A DNA stretch of 64,000 bases from Ureibacillus aquaedulcis (GCF_030418165.1 NZ_JAUHTQ010000005.1:124001-188000), one strand, 5' to 3'. Shown: positions 9,449 to 18,891, counted from the stretch's first letter. Notes: a model not told the origin generated them from the sequence alone. Numbers and translations: made by a program.

Positions 9449-12400
9449 CTATTGACTGTTTTTCATCGTTTTTACCTTTATTTGCAGATTTCCGTTCCGC
9501 TGTTCCAATAATCCTTCAACGTATACGATTCTGTCTTCTTTGATCCATCCGATCACTTCATTATAGCTTTGCGGGAAAAGTGTTACAGAGATTGACCCAT
9601 ACTCGTCCTGCAGCCCAATAAAAGCCATGAGCTCTCCTTTTTTCGTACGAATTTGACGGATATTTTCAACCATACCTACTAATTTAATGAAGTTATTCGA
9701 TCTATCCGGACCAAGTTCTTTTGTCGTGGCATTTACGTCATTCCATTTAGCTCTTTCTAACGCAACCGGATGTTCACTTAAATAAAAACCTAGTGCTTCT
9801 TTTTCAAATTGAAGCTTCATCTTATCGGGTATTGGATGTGCTTCCACGTATTTCGGCTTTCCAAAGATTAAGCTATCGGAAGCGAACAAGTCATTTTCTT
9901 CTTCGTTTGGCCGTACGAGTGAAGCATGTTTTCCTGCTGCCTCGATAGTGGCTAGAAGTGTAGCCCGATCTTTCCCGAAGTCATCCAAGGCACCTGATTT
10001 AGCCAAAGGTTCTATGACTTTTCGGGTAAAATGGACAGCACTCAAAGATACCGCTAAATCAAAAATATCTTCGAATGGCTGCTCTTTTAGTTTTCGAATC
10101 GCCATAATTTTTTGCAAGAATGGCTGGGGCACTCCCTTAATAGCAGAAAGACTGAATCGAATCTTTCCTTGCTCCACCGTAAAAAACCTTTGGCTCTTTT
10201 GAATGGATGGCTTCAATACTGCTATCCCTTTATTTTTCGCTTCCAAAATAAGCTGGAATAGCTTTTCTTGATTGCCCGTTGCATTCGTCATGAGCGCTGC
10301 ATAAAAGTTGGCCGGGTAATTGGCCTTCAAATAAGCCATCTGGTAGGAGATCATACTATAGGCTACTGCATGGCTTTTTGGAAAACCATAATCTGCAAAT
10401 CGAACAATTAATTCGTAGACCTCATTTGCAATTCTCTCAGGGTATCCTTTTGAGACCGCTCCACTTACGAATGCTTGATGTTGTTGTTCCAGTACTTCTC
10501 TTTTCTTCTTGCTTACAGCTCTTCTTAGTAAGTCTGCTTGACCAATCGTAAAACCAGCAAATATATGTGCAATCTGCATTATTTGCTCCTGATAGACAAT
10601 TACTCCATACGTCTCCTTTAAAATTGGTTCCAATACAGGGTGGAGCATCTGGACTTGCTCTTGCTTTGCTTTCCTTCTTGCATATACAGGGATAAATTCC
10701 ATTGGACCCGGTCGATAAAGGGCATTGACTGCAACAATATCCAAAAACTCGGTTGGCGCTATCATTCTTAACGCATTCTTCATTCCATCCGATTCAAGCT
10801 GGAATATTCCCGTTGTTTCACCCTGTCTTAAGAGCTCGAAGGTCTTTTCATCGTTTAGTGGAATTTGATTGAAATCAATCCACTTTTTATGTGTGTAATA
10901 GATAGATTGCCGAATATTATCTAAAATTGTTAAATTTCGAAGGCCCAAGAAGTCCATCTTTAATAGACCAACCTGCTCAACCTCCTGCATCGGCCACTGA
11001 GTTAAATAAATCCCATCATGCCCTTCTTCAATAGGTACAACTTCAACAAGCGGCATTGGACTAAGCACTACGCCTGCAGCGTGAGTCGATGCATTTCTAG
11101 GCAACCCTTCCAGCTTTTTTGCCGCCTGGAACCAAGTTCTCCGGATTTGCTCCGTTTCTACCCATTTGCGGAAGGCTTCTGAGGTAGCGTAGACTTCTTG
11201 TAGAGTAATGCCAGCTTTATTGGGTATTAATTTTGAAATCATGGCAAGTGTCTCACTTTCAAAGTTAAACATCCTGGCAACATCCCTTGCCACTGCCTTT
11301 GCAGACAAAGTTCCAAAAGTAATAATTTGAGCTACATATTGCTTGCCATATTTATTCGCTACGTATTGAATAACTTCCTGACGTTTCGTATCGACAAAAT
11401 CAATATCGATATCTGGAAGGGTTACCCGTTCCGGATTCAAGAAACGCTCAAATAACAAACCATATTTTAAAGGATCCACTTGAGTAATATTCAAGCAATA
11501 TGCTACAAGAGAACTTGCCGAGGATCCCCGGCCGGGTCCTGTTAGAATATTGGTATTTTTGGCAAAGTGCATGAAATCTGAAACGATTAGAAAATAATCT
11601 GCATATCCCATGGAAGTAATGACTTTCAACTCATACTCCAGCCGGTTAAGATACTCTCTTTGTGGGGTATCCGTCTGTAAACGTTCCTTTAACCCGGCCA
11701 TAGCCATTTCAGCCAAAACCATAGCCGAATCTTGTCCCGGATCCAAAGGGTATTTTGGCATGAAATGTGCAACATTGCTTAGGTCAACCTGACAGCTCAT
11801 TAAAAATTGCCTGCTATTTTCAAGCAATTGAGGTTGGTCTTGATACCAGTTTTGCCACTGGGTTGCTGTCGGGACAAACTTATTTTCATGCTCCGTATGT
11901 ATTCCCTCGCTCAGTTTCACACCAGTTTCGATGGCCCTTGCAACCTTATATGCAAAATGATCTTCAGGAGATAGAAATAAGCATTCGTGGATAGCTATAC
12001 ATTTTACATTGAAAGTTTGGCTCAATTGCAGTGCTCTTTGTTCGAACGGGGAAACAAAACCACCACTTCGTGATATCCCAAAATAAAGATTATCTTGGAA
12101 GGTTTTTGCAGCAAGTTGTACGTACATTTGATTGCTTTCACTGAACCACCGCCCGGCTTCCGTTGAAATAACAGCCGCACATCCTTTTGAGTAAGCAACT
12201 AACCAACGCCACGGAATCTTTTCATCATCCCGAATGGCGATGCTGCTGCTTATTTTTAGTAAATTTCTATATCCTTCATTATCTTTTGCGTATATAAGTA
12301 TCGGCAGGGAAATTTCCGCAGAAAATTCAACCTGAATAGACAACCCCACTACTGGGTGAATTCCGTTTTTTTTCATTGAATGCCAAAAAGGCAAAAGCCC

Positions 12401-12532
12401 GTACAATTTCGTATTGACCATTGCACACACCTCTGCCTTTTGGGAATGTAAAAAAGGGATGAGCTCTTCCATACGAATTGTACTTTTCAATAAATCTGCA
12501 CTCGTTCGTACCTGTGGATATACGACTGTCAC
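9449..12532 (-). CDS. dnaE: DNA polymerase III subunit alpha (DnaE)
   Basis: DnaE is the second replicative polymerase of Firmicutes; in B. subtilis it extends RNA primers before handing over to PolC. The order is an N-terminal PHP-fold region (about 1-200), the catalytic palm/fingers with GPGRGSSASSLVAYC, LPDIDIDFVD (two catalytic aspartates) and LLKMDFLGLRNLTILDN (third), HAAGVVLSP, tandem helix-hairpin-helix, and an OB fold near residue 940. It has 1027 residues, shorter than the 1115 of B. subtilis. The start is GTG at 12532, seven bases after GGAGGG. The PHP ligand motifs are degenerate (VRTSADLL where VHSGYSLL is expected; VNTKLYG for TDDHVMYG), suggesting no metal site. It follows nrnA by 17 bases in one operon. 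Confidence 0.95.
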   Translation of the reverse strand: MTVVYPQVRTSADLLKSTIRMEELIPFLHSQKAEVCAMVNTKLYGLLPFWHSMKKNGIHPVVGLSIQVEFSAEISLPILIYAKDNEGYRNLLKISSSIAIRDDEKIPWRWLVAYSKGCAAVISTEAGRWFSESNQMYVQLAAKTFQDNLYFGISRSGGFVSPFEQRALQLSQTFNVKCIAIHECLFLSPEDHFAYKVARAIETGVKLSEGIHTEHENKFVPTATQWQNWYQDQPQLLENSRQFLMSCQVDLSNVAHFMPKYPLDPGQDSAMVLAEMAMAGLKERLQTDTPQREYLNRLEYELKVITSMGYADYFLIVSDFMHFAKNTNILTGPGRGSSASSLVAYCLNITQVDPLKYGLLFERFLNPERVTLPDIDIDFVDTKRQEVIQYVANKYGKQYVAQIITFGTLSAKAVARDVARMFNFESETLAMISKLIPNKAGITLQEVYATSEAFRKWVETEQIRRTWFQAAKKLEGLPRNASTHAAGVVLSPMPLVEVVPIEEGHDGIYLTQWPMQEVEQVGLLKMDFLGLRNLTILDNIRQSIYYTHKKWIDFNQIPLNDEKTFELLRQGETTGIFQLESDGMKNALRMIAPTEFLDIVAVNALYRPGPMEFIPVYARRKAKQEQVQMLHPVLEPILKETYGVIVYQEQIMQIAHIFAGFTIGQADLLRRAVSKKKREVLEQQHQAFVSGAVSKGYPERIANEVYELIVRFADYGFPKSHAVAYSMISYQMAYLKANYPANFYAALMTNATGNQEKLFQLILEAKNKGIAVLKPSIQKSQRFFTVEQGKIRFSLSAIKGVPQPFLQKIMAIRKLKEQPFEDIFDLAVSLSAVHFTRKVIEPLAKSGALDDFGKDRATLLATIEAAGKHASLVRPNEEENDLFASDSLIFGKPKYVEAHPIPDKMKLQFEKEALGFYLSEHPVALERAKWNDVNATTKELGPDRSNNFIKLVGMVENIRQIRTKKGELMAFIGLQDEYGSISVTLFPQSYNEVIGWIKEDRIVYVEGLLEQRNGNLQIKVKTMKNSQ

Positions 12533-12549
12533 ACTTCATCCCTCCATTA

Positions 12550-13497
12550 TTATTTTTTAAATTGTCGACAGATTTCTTTTAGCTCATCGATTACTCTATT
12601 TGCCTCTTCCCACGAATAAGCCGTTGCTCCGGAAGCCAGAGGATGGCCACCACCGTGAAATTTCTTTGCAAGTTCGTTAATTACAGGGCCTTTAGAGCGT
12701 AAACGAACACGAATTTGTTCTGTTTCCTCTACCAAAAATACCCACGCAATAACCCCTTTAATATCACTTAAAGAACCTACCAAGAGCGAAGTATCTGAAG
12801 GCGTCACTTGGAACTTTTCCAGAACTTCTTTAGTCAGTTTTATGAAACACGCACCATTTTCATCTATTTCAAAGTTCTCATAGATATATCCTTGCAGGTG
12901 CAATAAATTAGGTTCCTTTTCATACATCCCATTAAACACTTCTGTTCGGTCGAAATCGTATTTGATTAGTTGCCCGGCAATTTCAAACGTTCTTACAGAG
13001 GCACTTGGATAAATGAAGCGTCCCGTATCGCCCACAATCCCTGCAAATAAGAGACGTGCACTTGCATCTGACATTTTCCAATTTTTATATTCTTTTCCTT
13101 CTATAAATAATTCATAAATCATTTCACTGCATGAACTGGCGTTTGTATCCACCCACAATAAATCGCCGTATTGATCATCATTCGGATGATGATCGATTTT
13201 TATTAGGCAGTCGCCAGTATGGTATCGACTATCATCAATACGTCCCGTGTTTGCAGTATCCGTTACAATGATTAAGCTGTTCGTAAAAACGTCATCACTA
13301 ATTTCTTCGGGTACTTCCAAAAAAGTTAAAGATGGATCATGCTCACCAGTTGCATAAATCTTTTTATTTGGGTAGTTCGCTTCTAATAAACGTTTTAAAC
13401 CAAATTGAGAACCATATGCATCCGGATCTGGACGGACATGTCTATGGATGATTATTGTATCATATTGCTCAATCTTGTCGATGATTTGTCGTTTCAA
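12550..13497 (-). CDS. nrnA: DHH-family oligoribonuclease / pAp phosphatase NrnA
   Basis: NrnA degrades short oligoribonucleotides and dephosphorylates 3'-phosphoadenosine 5'-phosphate, recycling nanoRNA and the sulfate-assimilation by-product. The 315 residues match B. subtilis NrnA (YtqI, 313). Motifs are HRHVRPDPDAYGSQ (residues 18-31), IIVTDTANTGR, the DHH box KIDHHPNDDQYG, and the DHHA1 motif FHGGGHPLASGA near the C-terminus. The start is TTG at 13497, eight bases after AGGAGG; no ATG fits. It is the first gene of nrnA-dnaE and diverges from ytpI. Confidence 0.92.
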   Translation of the reverse strand: MKRQIIDKIEQYDTIIIHRHVRPDPDAYGSQFGLKRLLEANYPNKKIYATGEHDPSLTFLEVPEEISDDVFTNSLIIVTDTANTGRIDDSRYHTGDCLIKIDHHPNDDQYGDLLWVDTNASSCSEMIYELFIEGKEYKNWKMSDASARLLFAGIVGDTGRFIYPSASVRTFEIAGQLIKYDFDRTEVFNGMYEKEPNLLHLQGYIYENFEIDENGACFIKLTKEVLEKFQVTPSDTSLLVGSLSDIKGVIAWVFLVEETEQIRVRLRSKGPVINELAKKFHGGGHPLASGATAYSWEEANRVIDELKEICRQFKK

Positions 13498-13622
13498 ATG
13501 GAATTCCTCCTGTAATCTCTCGTTTTTTGTTTTATGTGTTAGCTTTTTTTAATAAAAATCGTTACAATAATGGAAGCACTCAGTACATAAAGCAATTATG
13601 CACCTTTTGGGAGGTAAAAACG

Positions 13623-13925
13623 GTGAATATATTTTTTCTATTTTTTATAGTCATTTCATTTGCAGCGTATCTTTACAATAAAGCAAAGGAATTCCGCTCC
13701 ACTCTACCCATTCAAAAAAAATGGTATAAAGCAAAAGCTGGGGTTGCACTAGGTATATTTGTAATTGTATTTGGATTAAATACTTGTGTCGTTAACCCAA
13801 CACTGGTTGGTTTTTTGATTGCCGCCGTATTTATTCTGCTAGGGGCCGTCAAAGCCTTTTCCAGCTATAAACGAGTACGCCACGAAGGTCAGTTTGTTAA
13901 GGAAGAATATGAATTAAATAAATAA
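13623..13925 (+). CDS. ytpI: YtpI-like membrane protein
   Basis: This is a small membrane protein of the YtpI family, of unknown function. The frame is open from further upstream, but GTG at 13623 lies eight bases after GGGAGG and gives exactly 100 residues, the length of B. subtilis YtpI. Three hydrophobic segments are visible (NIFFLFFIVISFAAYLY; AGVALGIFVIVFGLN; LVGFLIAAVFILLGAVKAF), with a basic loop between the first two and a charged C-terminal tail. It is divergent from nrnA and convergent with ytoI, with a strong shared terminator after it. Confidence 0.85.
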   Translation: MNIFFLFFIVISFAAYLYNKAKEFRSTLPIQKKWYKAKAGVALGIFVIVFGLNTCVVNPTLVGFLIAAVFILLGAVKAFSSYKRVRHEGQFVKEEYELNK

Positions 13926-13938
13926 GTTGAACAACCTT

Positions 13939-13976
13939 AAGCAATATACAACGAAGCTTGTTGTATATTGCTTTTT
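13939..13976. terminator. Terminator between ytpI and ytoI
   Basis: AAGCAATATACAAC pairs perfectly with its complement over a seven-base loop and is followed by TTTGTTT on the plus strand. It ends ytpI and lies just past the end of ytoI. Confidence 0.85.
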
Positions 13977-13983
13977 GTTTAAA

Positions 13984-15291
13984 TCAGCGCTCTAGTAGTT
14001 GGAACATCATCATGGCTTTTCCGACAAGAACTGTCTCGCTAAATATATCAAAATCCATTTTCACAAATTTACGGCTCATATCCAAGATATGAGGAACAAC
14101 TGTTAATACACTTTCCATCTGTACTGGTTTAATAAAGTAAATTGTCATATTTTCAGCAACAGCATCTCCACGTTTTCTGCGTTTTAATGCAAAGGAACCC
14201 ACTTCGGCCAGTAAAGTAGTAAATGCACCGTACGAGATTGCCCCATATTGATTGGTCATTTGTGGGGTTACTGTAAACTCGACTACCACATCTTCTTCTC
14301 CCATAACTTTCATTTCGCTTTTTACCAAGTCATCTATTGTTTCACCATGCTGCGGCTGCCGCTGTGCATGCTGTAACGCTTTAAGTACATCCTGCCGGCT
14401 GATAACCCCTTGTAAAATTCCATCATCATTGACAATAGGCAATAAATCGATTCCTTCCCAGATCATTTGGTGTCCGGCAGCCGCCACACTTGTTTTCATG
14501 GAGCCTGAAATCGGATTTTTTGTCATTACCTTATCAACCGTTTCACTCTCTTCTTTTCCAATAACATCTTTAACCGAAATCATTCCTACAAGCTTATTTG
14601 CATTAGTCACTATAGGGTATGCACCATGTGTAGTTTGCAGGTTAAGCTTATGGAAATCTGCAATTGTATCGGTTGTTTTTAGTGAATACGTTTCTTCGAT
14701 TGGTACATATATATCTTCAATTAATAGAATATCTTTTTTAATTAACTGGTCATATATTGCGCGGTTAATCATCGTCGCTACAGTGAATGTATCATAGCTA
14801 GATGAAATAATTGGCAATTCCAGCTCATCGGCCAATTGTTTATTCTCTTCAGTTGTATCAAAGCCACCTGTGATCAGCACGGCAGCACCTGCTTTTAATG
14901 CATTTTTATGTGCTTTAAAACGATTCCCGACAATGAGCAGGCTCCCGGCATCTGTATAGCGCATCATGTCATCCAATTGCATCGCCCCGATGACAAACTT
15001 GCCCAACGTTTTATGCAAACCGTCTTTTCCGCCCAATACTTGTCCATCTACTATGTTAACGATTTCGGCAAAAGTTAAACGTTCGATATTTTCTTTTTTC
15101 TTTTTCTCAATACGAATAGTCCCAACACGTTCTATGGAACTTACTAAACGGCGGTTTTCAGCTTCTTTTATCGCTCTATAAGCAGTGCCCTCACTGACTT
15201 GCATTTCTTTGGCAATTTGCCGAACTGAAATTTTATCGCCTACAGGCAGTGATTCGATATATTGTAGAATTTTCTCATGTTTAGTAGACAC
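13984..15291 (-). CDS. ytoI: YtoI: HTH-DRTGG-CBS-CBS-hotdog regulatory protein
   Basis: This is a multi-domain protein of unknown target. It has a helix-turn-helix (about residues 1-60, ISVRQIAKEMQVSEGTAYRA), a DRTGG domain (about 65-170), two CBS domains that commonly bind adenine nucleotides (about 180-300) and a C-terminal hotdog thioesterase-like domain (about 315-435). The architecture equals B. subtilis YtoI. The frame is open to ATG 15309, but GTG at 15291 (VSTKHEKILQYI) is five bases after AGGTG and aligns with the homologue's start. A TGGTA/TACCA inverted repeat lies on the probable promoter. Its function as a metabolite-sensing regulator is inferred. Confidence 0.88.
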   Translation of the reverse strand: MSTKHEKILQYIESLPVGDKISVRQIAKEMQVSEGTAYRAIKEAENRRLVSSIERVGTIRIEKKKKENIERLTFAEIVNIVDGQVLGGKDGLHKTLGKFVIGAMQLDDMMRYTDAGSLLIVGNRFKAHKNALKAGAAVLITGGFDTTEENKQLADELELPIISSSYDTFTVATMINRAIYDQLIKKDILLIEDIYVPIEETYSLKTTDTIADFHKLNLQTTHGAYPIVTNANKLVGMISVKDVIGKEESETVDKVMTKNPISGSMKTSVAAAGHQMIWEGIDLLPIVNDDGILQGVISRQDVLKALQHAQRQPQHGETIDDLVKSEMKVMGEEDVVVEFTVTPQMTNQYGAISYGAFTTLLAEVGSFALKRRKRGDAVAENMTIYFIKPVQMESVLTVVPHILDMSRKFVKMDFDIFSETVLVGKAMMMFQLLER

Positions 15292-15319
15292 TCTATCACC
15301 TATTCCCATCTATCTTTCC

Positions 15320-15335
15320 TGGTATTAGTGTACCA
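15320..15335. promoter_or_regulatory. Extended -10 and inverted repeat upstream of ytoI
   Basis: TGGTACACT on the minus strand fits an extended -10 (TGnTAnnnT) and sits inside the dyad TGGTA-N6-TACCA, 29 bases before the ytoI start. As YtoI carries an HTH, this could be its own site; that is inference. Confidence 0.35.
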
Positions 15336-15349
15336 TATTTAATTATGTA

Positions 15350-15425
15350 TAAAAAAAGAAAGTAGCGCAAAATTTAGCAGAATGATGATTGTTTATCAAA
15401 CTTTTACTTCTTTTGGCTACTTTCT
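15350..15425 (-). terminator. Long-stem terminator after ytkL
   Basis: On the minus strand AAGAAAGTAGC-CAAAA pairs with TTTTG-C-GCTACTTTCTT across a loop of roughly 35 bases, followed by a T-rich run. The large loop lowers certainty. Confidence 0.55.
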
Positions 15426-15434
15426 TCTATTCAA

Positions 15435-16112
15435 TTATAATTCTGCTTCTTCACCCGGTTTTAGAATCTGTACCTTGCTGCCCTTTACAAGTTCGGCAAA
15501 TACTGTTGGGTCCTGTTTAATTACCGGGAATGTATCGTAATGAATAGGAACTACCGACTTTGGTTTTAGCAGCTCTACAGCATAGGCCGCATCCTCCGGT
15601 CCCATTGTAAAGTTATCGCCAATCGGCAAGAAGGCTATATCAATCGAATTTCTGTCTCCGATCAGTTTCATATCACCGAATAGTGCTGTATCGCCGGCAT
15701 GGTAAAGTGTTACACCTTCCGCATAGAATAAAATCCCACCCGGATTACCTGTATTGATCACTTCATCTTCTGTTTCATAGACAGATCCATGGAAAGCCAG
15801 TGTATACTTTACTTTCCCGAACGGAAATTCGTATGCCCCCCCGATTCCCATAGGGTGTACATTTAAACCTTGTTTTCCAAGATAGACCGCCAACTCGTTG
15901 GGTGCAACTACGAGGGAATTATTCGCTTTTGCCAAATCTACAGTATCCCCTACATGATCATTATGGCCATGTGTCAGTAGAATAACATCAGGTTTTTCTT
16001 CCACTACTTTTAAATCCGTTAACCCATTTCCACTAATGAAAGGGTCAATCAAGATCGTTTTGCCGTTTGTTTTAATCTTAACAATTGAATGTCCATGATA
16101 TGAAACTTGCAT
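15435..16112 (-). CDS. ytkL: UPF0173 metal-dependent hydrolase YtkL
   Basis: This is a metallo-beta-lactamase-fold hydrolase of the UPF0173 family; its substrate is unknown. The metal-binding signature [12 protein letters not shown] is at residues 46-57, with further ligands in LAFHGSVYE and [12 protein letters not shown] and a C-terminal VPIHYDTFP. Two ATGs are in tandem (16115 and 16112). AGGAGG is four bases from the first and seven from the second, and MQVSYHGHS is the family start, so 16112 is chosen (225 residues). It is followed by a long-stem terminator and is divergent from the M24 peptidase gene. Confidence 0.9.
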   Translation of the reverse strand: MQVSYHGHSIVKIKTNGKTILIDPFISGNGLTDLKVVEEKPDVILLTHGHNDHVGDTVDLAKANNSLVVAPNELAVYLGKQGLNVHPMGIGGAYEFPFGKVKYTLAFHGSVYETEDEVINTGNPGGILFYAEGVTLYHAGDTALFGDMKLIGDRNSIDIAFLPIGDNFTMGPEDAAYAVELLKPKSVVPIHYDTFPVIKQDPTVFAELVKGSKVQILKPGEEAEL

Positions 16113-16211
16113 CATTTGTCCTCCTTCAAATTGTGTTCAAATAATCTTAATTCGTTTTTAAGCCGCTTTTTTCCTTCTTTTGCTATACTATAGACAGCTA
16201 AACAAAATATG

Positions 16212-16253
16212 ATTAGTGTTTAACTAATAAGGTTTTACCCTTGTGGGGTAAAA
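16212..16253 (+). promoter_or_regulatory. Two inverted repeats in the peptidase gene leader
   Basis: ATTAG-N7-CTAAT (16212-16228) is followed by the hairpin TTTTACCC-TTGT-GGGGTAAAA (16233-16253) with no U-run. They lie downstream of the -10-like TATACT near 16190 and about 75-110 bases before the start codon. A regulator site or a leader structure is possible. Confidence 0.35.
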
Positions 16254-16325
16254 ATATATCAAAAGTTTACAGTATAAAACGATACTCGTGCAATTTTTAT
16301 GATTTAAAACAGTAGGAGGATATTT

Positions 16326-17417
16326 ATGAGCAAGCTTGAACAACTACAATCTTATTTAAAAGAAAATCAATATGATGCCGCATTTATTACAACACCTGAT
16401 AATGTTTTTTATTTCTCAAACTTTAAGAGCAATCCACATGAACGTTTATTGGGAGTGATGGTGTTCAAGGAGGCTGAGCCCTTCTTGATTTGTCCGAAAA
16501 TGGAAGCTCCTGATGCAGTCAATTCAGGGTGGAGCCAGGAAATCGTTGGACATTTAGATACGGATAATCCATGGAGTCTAATTGAACAGGCAATTCAATC
16601 CCGCGGTATTAATCTGTCTACCTTAGCAATTGAAAAAGCGCATCTAACTGTTGAGCGTTTAGAAAGCTTGCAGGAAACTTATCCACAGGCTAATTTTGTA
16701 CGACTTGATGACAAAATCAATGAAATGCGTGTCATTAAAGATGAAATTGAAATCGAGAAGATGCGAAAAGCAGCTCAACTTGCCGATTATGCAATCGAAG
16801 TAGGCTGCAAGGAAATCGCCGAGGGCAGAACGGAGATGGAAATCCTGACAGCGATTGAAAATGCGATTTTAGCAAAAGGCTGTAAAATGTCCTTTGAAAC
16901 AATGGTGCTTTCAGGTCCAAAAACAGCGTCTCCGCATGGTACACCTGGTGATCGCAAAATCCGCAAGGGGGATATGATTTTATTTGACTTAGGGGTTATT
17001 TACGATGGCTATTGTTCGGATATTACACGGACAGTTGCCTACGGGGAACCAGCGGATGCACAAAAGGAAATATACAATACCGTACGCCAAGCTAATGAAA
17101 ATGCAATCGCAGCTGTTAAGCCCGGTGTTCGTGCAATGGAATTGGATAAGATTGCGCGTGATACGATTACTAATGCTGGATACGGGGAATATTTTACCCA
17201 CCGTTTAGGCCATGGTCTTGGAATCTCTGTGCATGAATTCCCTTCCGTAACGGGAACGAACGAATTGGAGCTAAAAAAAGGAATGGTCTTCACAATTGAA
17301 CCAGGTGTTTATAAAGCTGATGTGACAGGTGTTCGTATTGAAGATGATGTAGTTGTTACAGCAGATGGCGTAGAGGTTTTGACAAATTTCACAAAAGAAT
17401 TAATCGTTCTATCTTAA
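16326..17417 (+). CDS. M24 family Xaa-Pro dipeptidase/aminopeptidase
   Basis: This is a pita-bread-fold metallopeptidase that cleaves Xaa-Pro bonds, probably a cytosolic dipeptidase recycling proline peptides. The 363 residues match the short Xaa-Pro dipeptidases of Bacillus (YkvY/PepQ type). An N-terminal creatinase-like domain (1-125) is followed by the catalytic domain with five metal ligands visible in order: ILFDLGV, GYCSDITRT, RLGHGLGISVHEFP, FTIEPGVY and VRIEDDVVV. ATG at 16326 follows AGGAGG by six bases. It is monocistronic, and a strong bidirectional terminator separates it from ald. Confidence 0.92.
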   Translation: MSKLEQLQSYLKENQYDAAFITTPDNVFYFSNFKSNPHERLLGVMVFKEAEPFLICPKMEAPDAVNSGWSQEIVGHLDTDNPWSLIEQAIQSRGINLSTLAIEKAHLTVERLESLQETYPQANFVRLDDKINEMRVIKDEIEIEKMRKAAQLADYAIEVGCKEIAEGRTEMEILTAIENAILAKGCKMSFETMVLSGPKTASPHGTPGDRKIRKGDMILFDLGVIYDGYCSDITRTVAYGEPADAQKEIYNTVRQANENAIAAVKPGVRAMELDKIARDTITNAGYGEYFTHRLGHGLGISVHEFPSVTGTNELELKKGMVFTIEPGVYKADVTGVRIEDDVVVTADGVEVLTNFTKELIVLS

Positions 17418-17420
17418 GAA

Positions 17421-17455
17421 AAACGGTGACGTGAAATTAAATCACGTCACCGTTT
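17421..17455. terminator. Bidirectional terminator between the M24 peptidase gene and ald
   Basis: A perfect 14-bp stem (AAACGGTGACGTGA and complement) with a seven-base loop is followed by TTTTT on the minus strand and a short T-rich stretch on the plus strand. It serves both convergent genes. Confidence 0.88.
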
Positions 17456-17462
17456 CTATTAT

Positions 17463-18575
17463 TTATAAAAGCGAATCTACAGGAACATATTCTCGCCCTT
17501 GGTCTTCGGCAACTGCTTTATAAACTACATATCCATTTAGTGTATTAATGCCTTTTCGCAACGCTTCATTTTCGATACAAGCATGTTTATATCCCTTATT
17601 GGCGATCTGCAATGCATAAGGTACTGTATTATTTGTTAAAGCAATGGTTGCCGTACGTGGCACTGCACCAGGCATATTGGCAACAGCATAGTGTACAACA
17701 CCATGTTTAATATAAGTTGGATCATCATGTGTTGTCACACGATCAGTTGTTTCGAAACTTCCGCCTTGGTCTATCGCAATATCCACAATGACGGAACCTG
17801 GACGCATTGATTTCACCATTTCTTCTGTTACAAGCTTCGGTGCTTTTGCACCCGGAATCAATACTGAACCAATGACTAAGTCAGAATCTTTCACCGATTC
17901 AGCGATATTATAAGGATTAGATATCAAAGTTTGAACAGACGAACCAAAGATATCTTCGAGCTGACGCAAGCGCTCAGGATTTAAATCTAGAATGGTTACT
18001 TCCGCTCCCATACCAACAGCGATTCTGGCTGCATTCGTACCAGCCATGCCACCGCCCACAATTGTTACTTTGCCACGTGGGACACCTGAAACACCACCTA
18101 ATAATATCCCTTTTCCACCATTCATCTTCTCTAGATATTGAGCACCAATTTGTACTGACATCTTGCCAGCCACTTCACTCATAGGAGTTAACAATGGCAG
18201 CGAACGGTTTGGAAGTTGTACTGTTTCATATGCGATTCCAACTACTTTGTTATCCAGTAGACTTTGCGTCAATTCTACTTCTGGTGCTAAATGTAAATAC
18301 GTAAATAATACTAGGCCTTCATGGAAGTATTGATATTCGCTTGGAATAGGCTCCTTCACCTTCATCACCATTTCTTGTGACCATGCTTCTTTTGCTGAAG
18401 CAACAATTTTTGCACCAGCTGCTACGTAGTCCTCATCAGAAAATGCAGACCCCACCCCGGCACCTGTTTCAATAAATACTTCATGACCGGCACTTGTTAA
18501 TGTTACTACTCCAGCAGGCGTCATTGCTACACGATTTTCATTGTTTTTGATTTCCTTCGGTACTCCGATTTTCAT
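17463..18575 (-). CDS. ald: Alanine dehydrogenase
   Basis: Ald interconverts L-alanine and pyruvate plus ammonia with NAD+, allowing alanine use as a carbon and nitrogen source, including during sporulation in Bacillus. The frame is open upstream, but ATG 18575 ([16 protein letters not shown]) follows GGGAGAGAG and is the universal family start, giving 371 residues. The substrate-binding lysine (VMKVKEP, about residue 74), catalytic His95 ([10 protein letters not shown]) and the nucleotide-binding [17 protein letters not shown] with [11 protein letters not shown] are all present. It is convergent with the peptidase gene. Confidence 0.96.
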   Translation of the reverse strand: MKIGVPKEIKNNENRVAMTPAGVVTLTSAGHEVFIETGAGVGSAFSDEDYVAAGAKIVASAKEAWSQEMVMKVKEPIPSEYQYFHEGLVLFTYLHLAPEVELTQSLLDNKVVGIAYETVQLPNRSLPLLTPMSEVAGKMSVQIGAQYLEKMNGGKGILLGGVSGVPRGKVTIVGGGMAGTNAARIAVGMGAEVTILDLNPERLRQLEDIFGSSVQTLISNPYNIAESVKDSDLVIGSVLIPGAKAPKLVTEEMVKSMRPGSVIVDIAIDQGGSFETTDRVTTHDDPTYIKHGVVHYAVANMPGAVPRTATIALTNNTVPYALQIANKGYKHACIENEALRKGINTLNGYVVYKAVAEDQGREYVPVDSLL

Positions 18576-18631
18576 AGCTGATCTCTCTCCCTGTTGTAGA
18601 ATTATGTATCCATTAATATGAATGCAAATCC

Positions 18632-18660
18632 ATAATACCAGTATTTTCCCAATATTGTAA
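18632..18660 (-). promoter_or_regulatory. Candidate promoter of ald
   Basis: TTACAA (18655-18660) and TATTAT (18632-18637) on the minus strand are 17 bases apart, 57 bases before the ald start. The -35 box is weak, consistent with activator dependence. Confidence 0.45.
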
Positions 18661-18741
18661 GATACAAAATTCATGTTCATTGAAATAATTTTCAAAATTA
18701 TAGAAAAATAGGACTTTGAAGAATATTCTAGTTAAAATGAG

Positions 18742-18768
18742 TTTATTCCTTGGAAAAAAAGGAATAAA
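18742..18768. repeat. Inverted repeat in the ald-uspA intergenic region
   Basis: TTTATTCCTT and AAGGAATAAA flank GGAAAAA, forming a 10-bp stem about 80 bases upstream of the ald -35 box. It lacks a useful T-run and has no gene ending nearby, so it may be an operator (an AdeR-like activator is known for B. subtilis ald) rather than a terminator. The rest of this 350-base gap holds only the two promoters. Confidence 0.45.
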
Positions 18769-18891
18769 TTATAGAATGCATCTAACACCAAATTGCAATA
18801 AATAATGTGCGACAATTATATGGATAATTTTAGAAATAAATATGAACGTTTTCTTTTCAACCGTTGAATGGATATCTTTCTATTTCCTGTT

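Noticed and set aside
12327-12539. 70-codon frame starting with the ATG seven bases before the dnaE start
   Set aside because: The GTG start of dnaE fits the same ribosome site and gives a full polymerase; the ATG frame is short and unrelated.
14252-14797. 181-codon plus-strand open frame
   Set aside because: Antisense to ytoI, no ribosome site, and compositionally a shadow of the CBS-domain codons.
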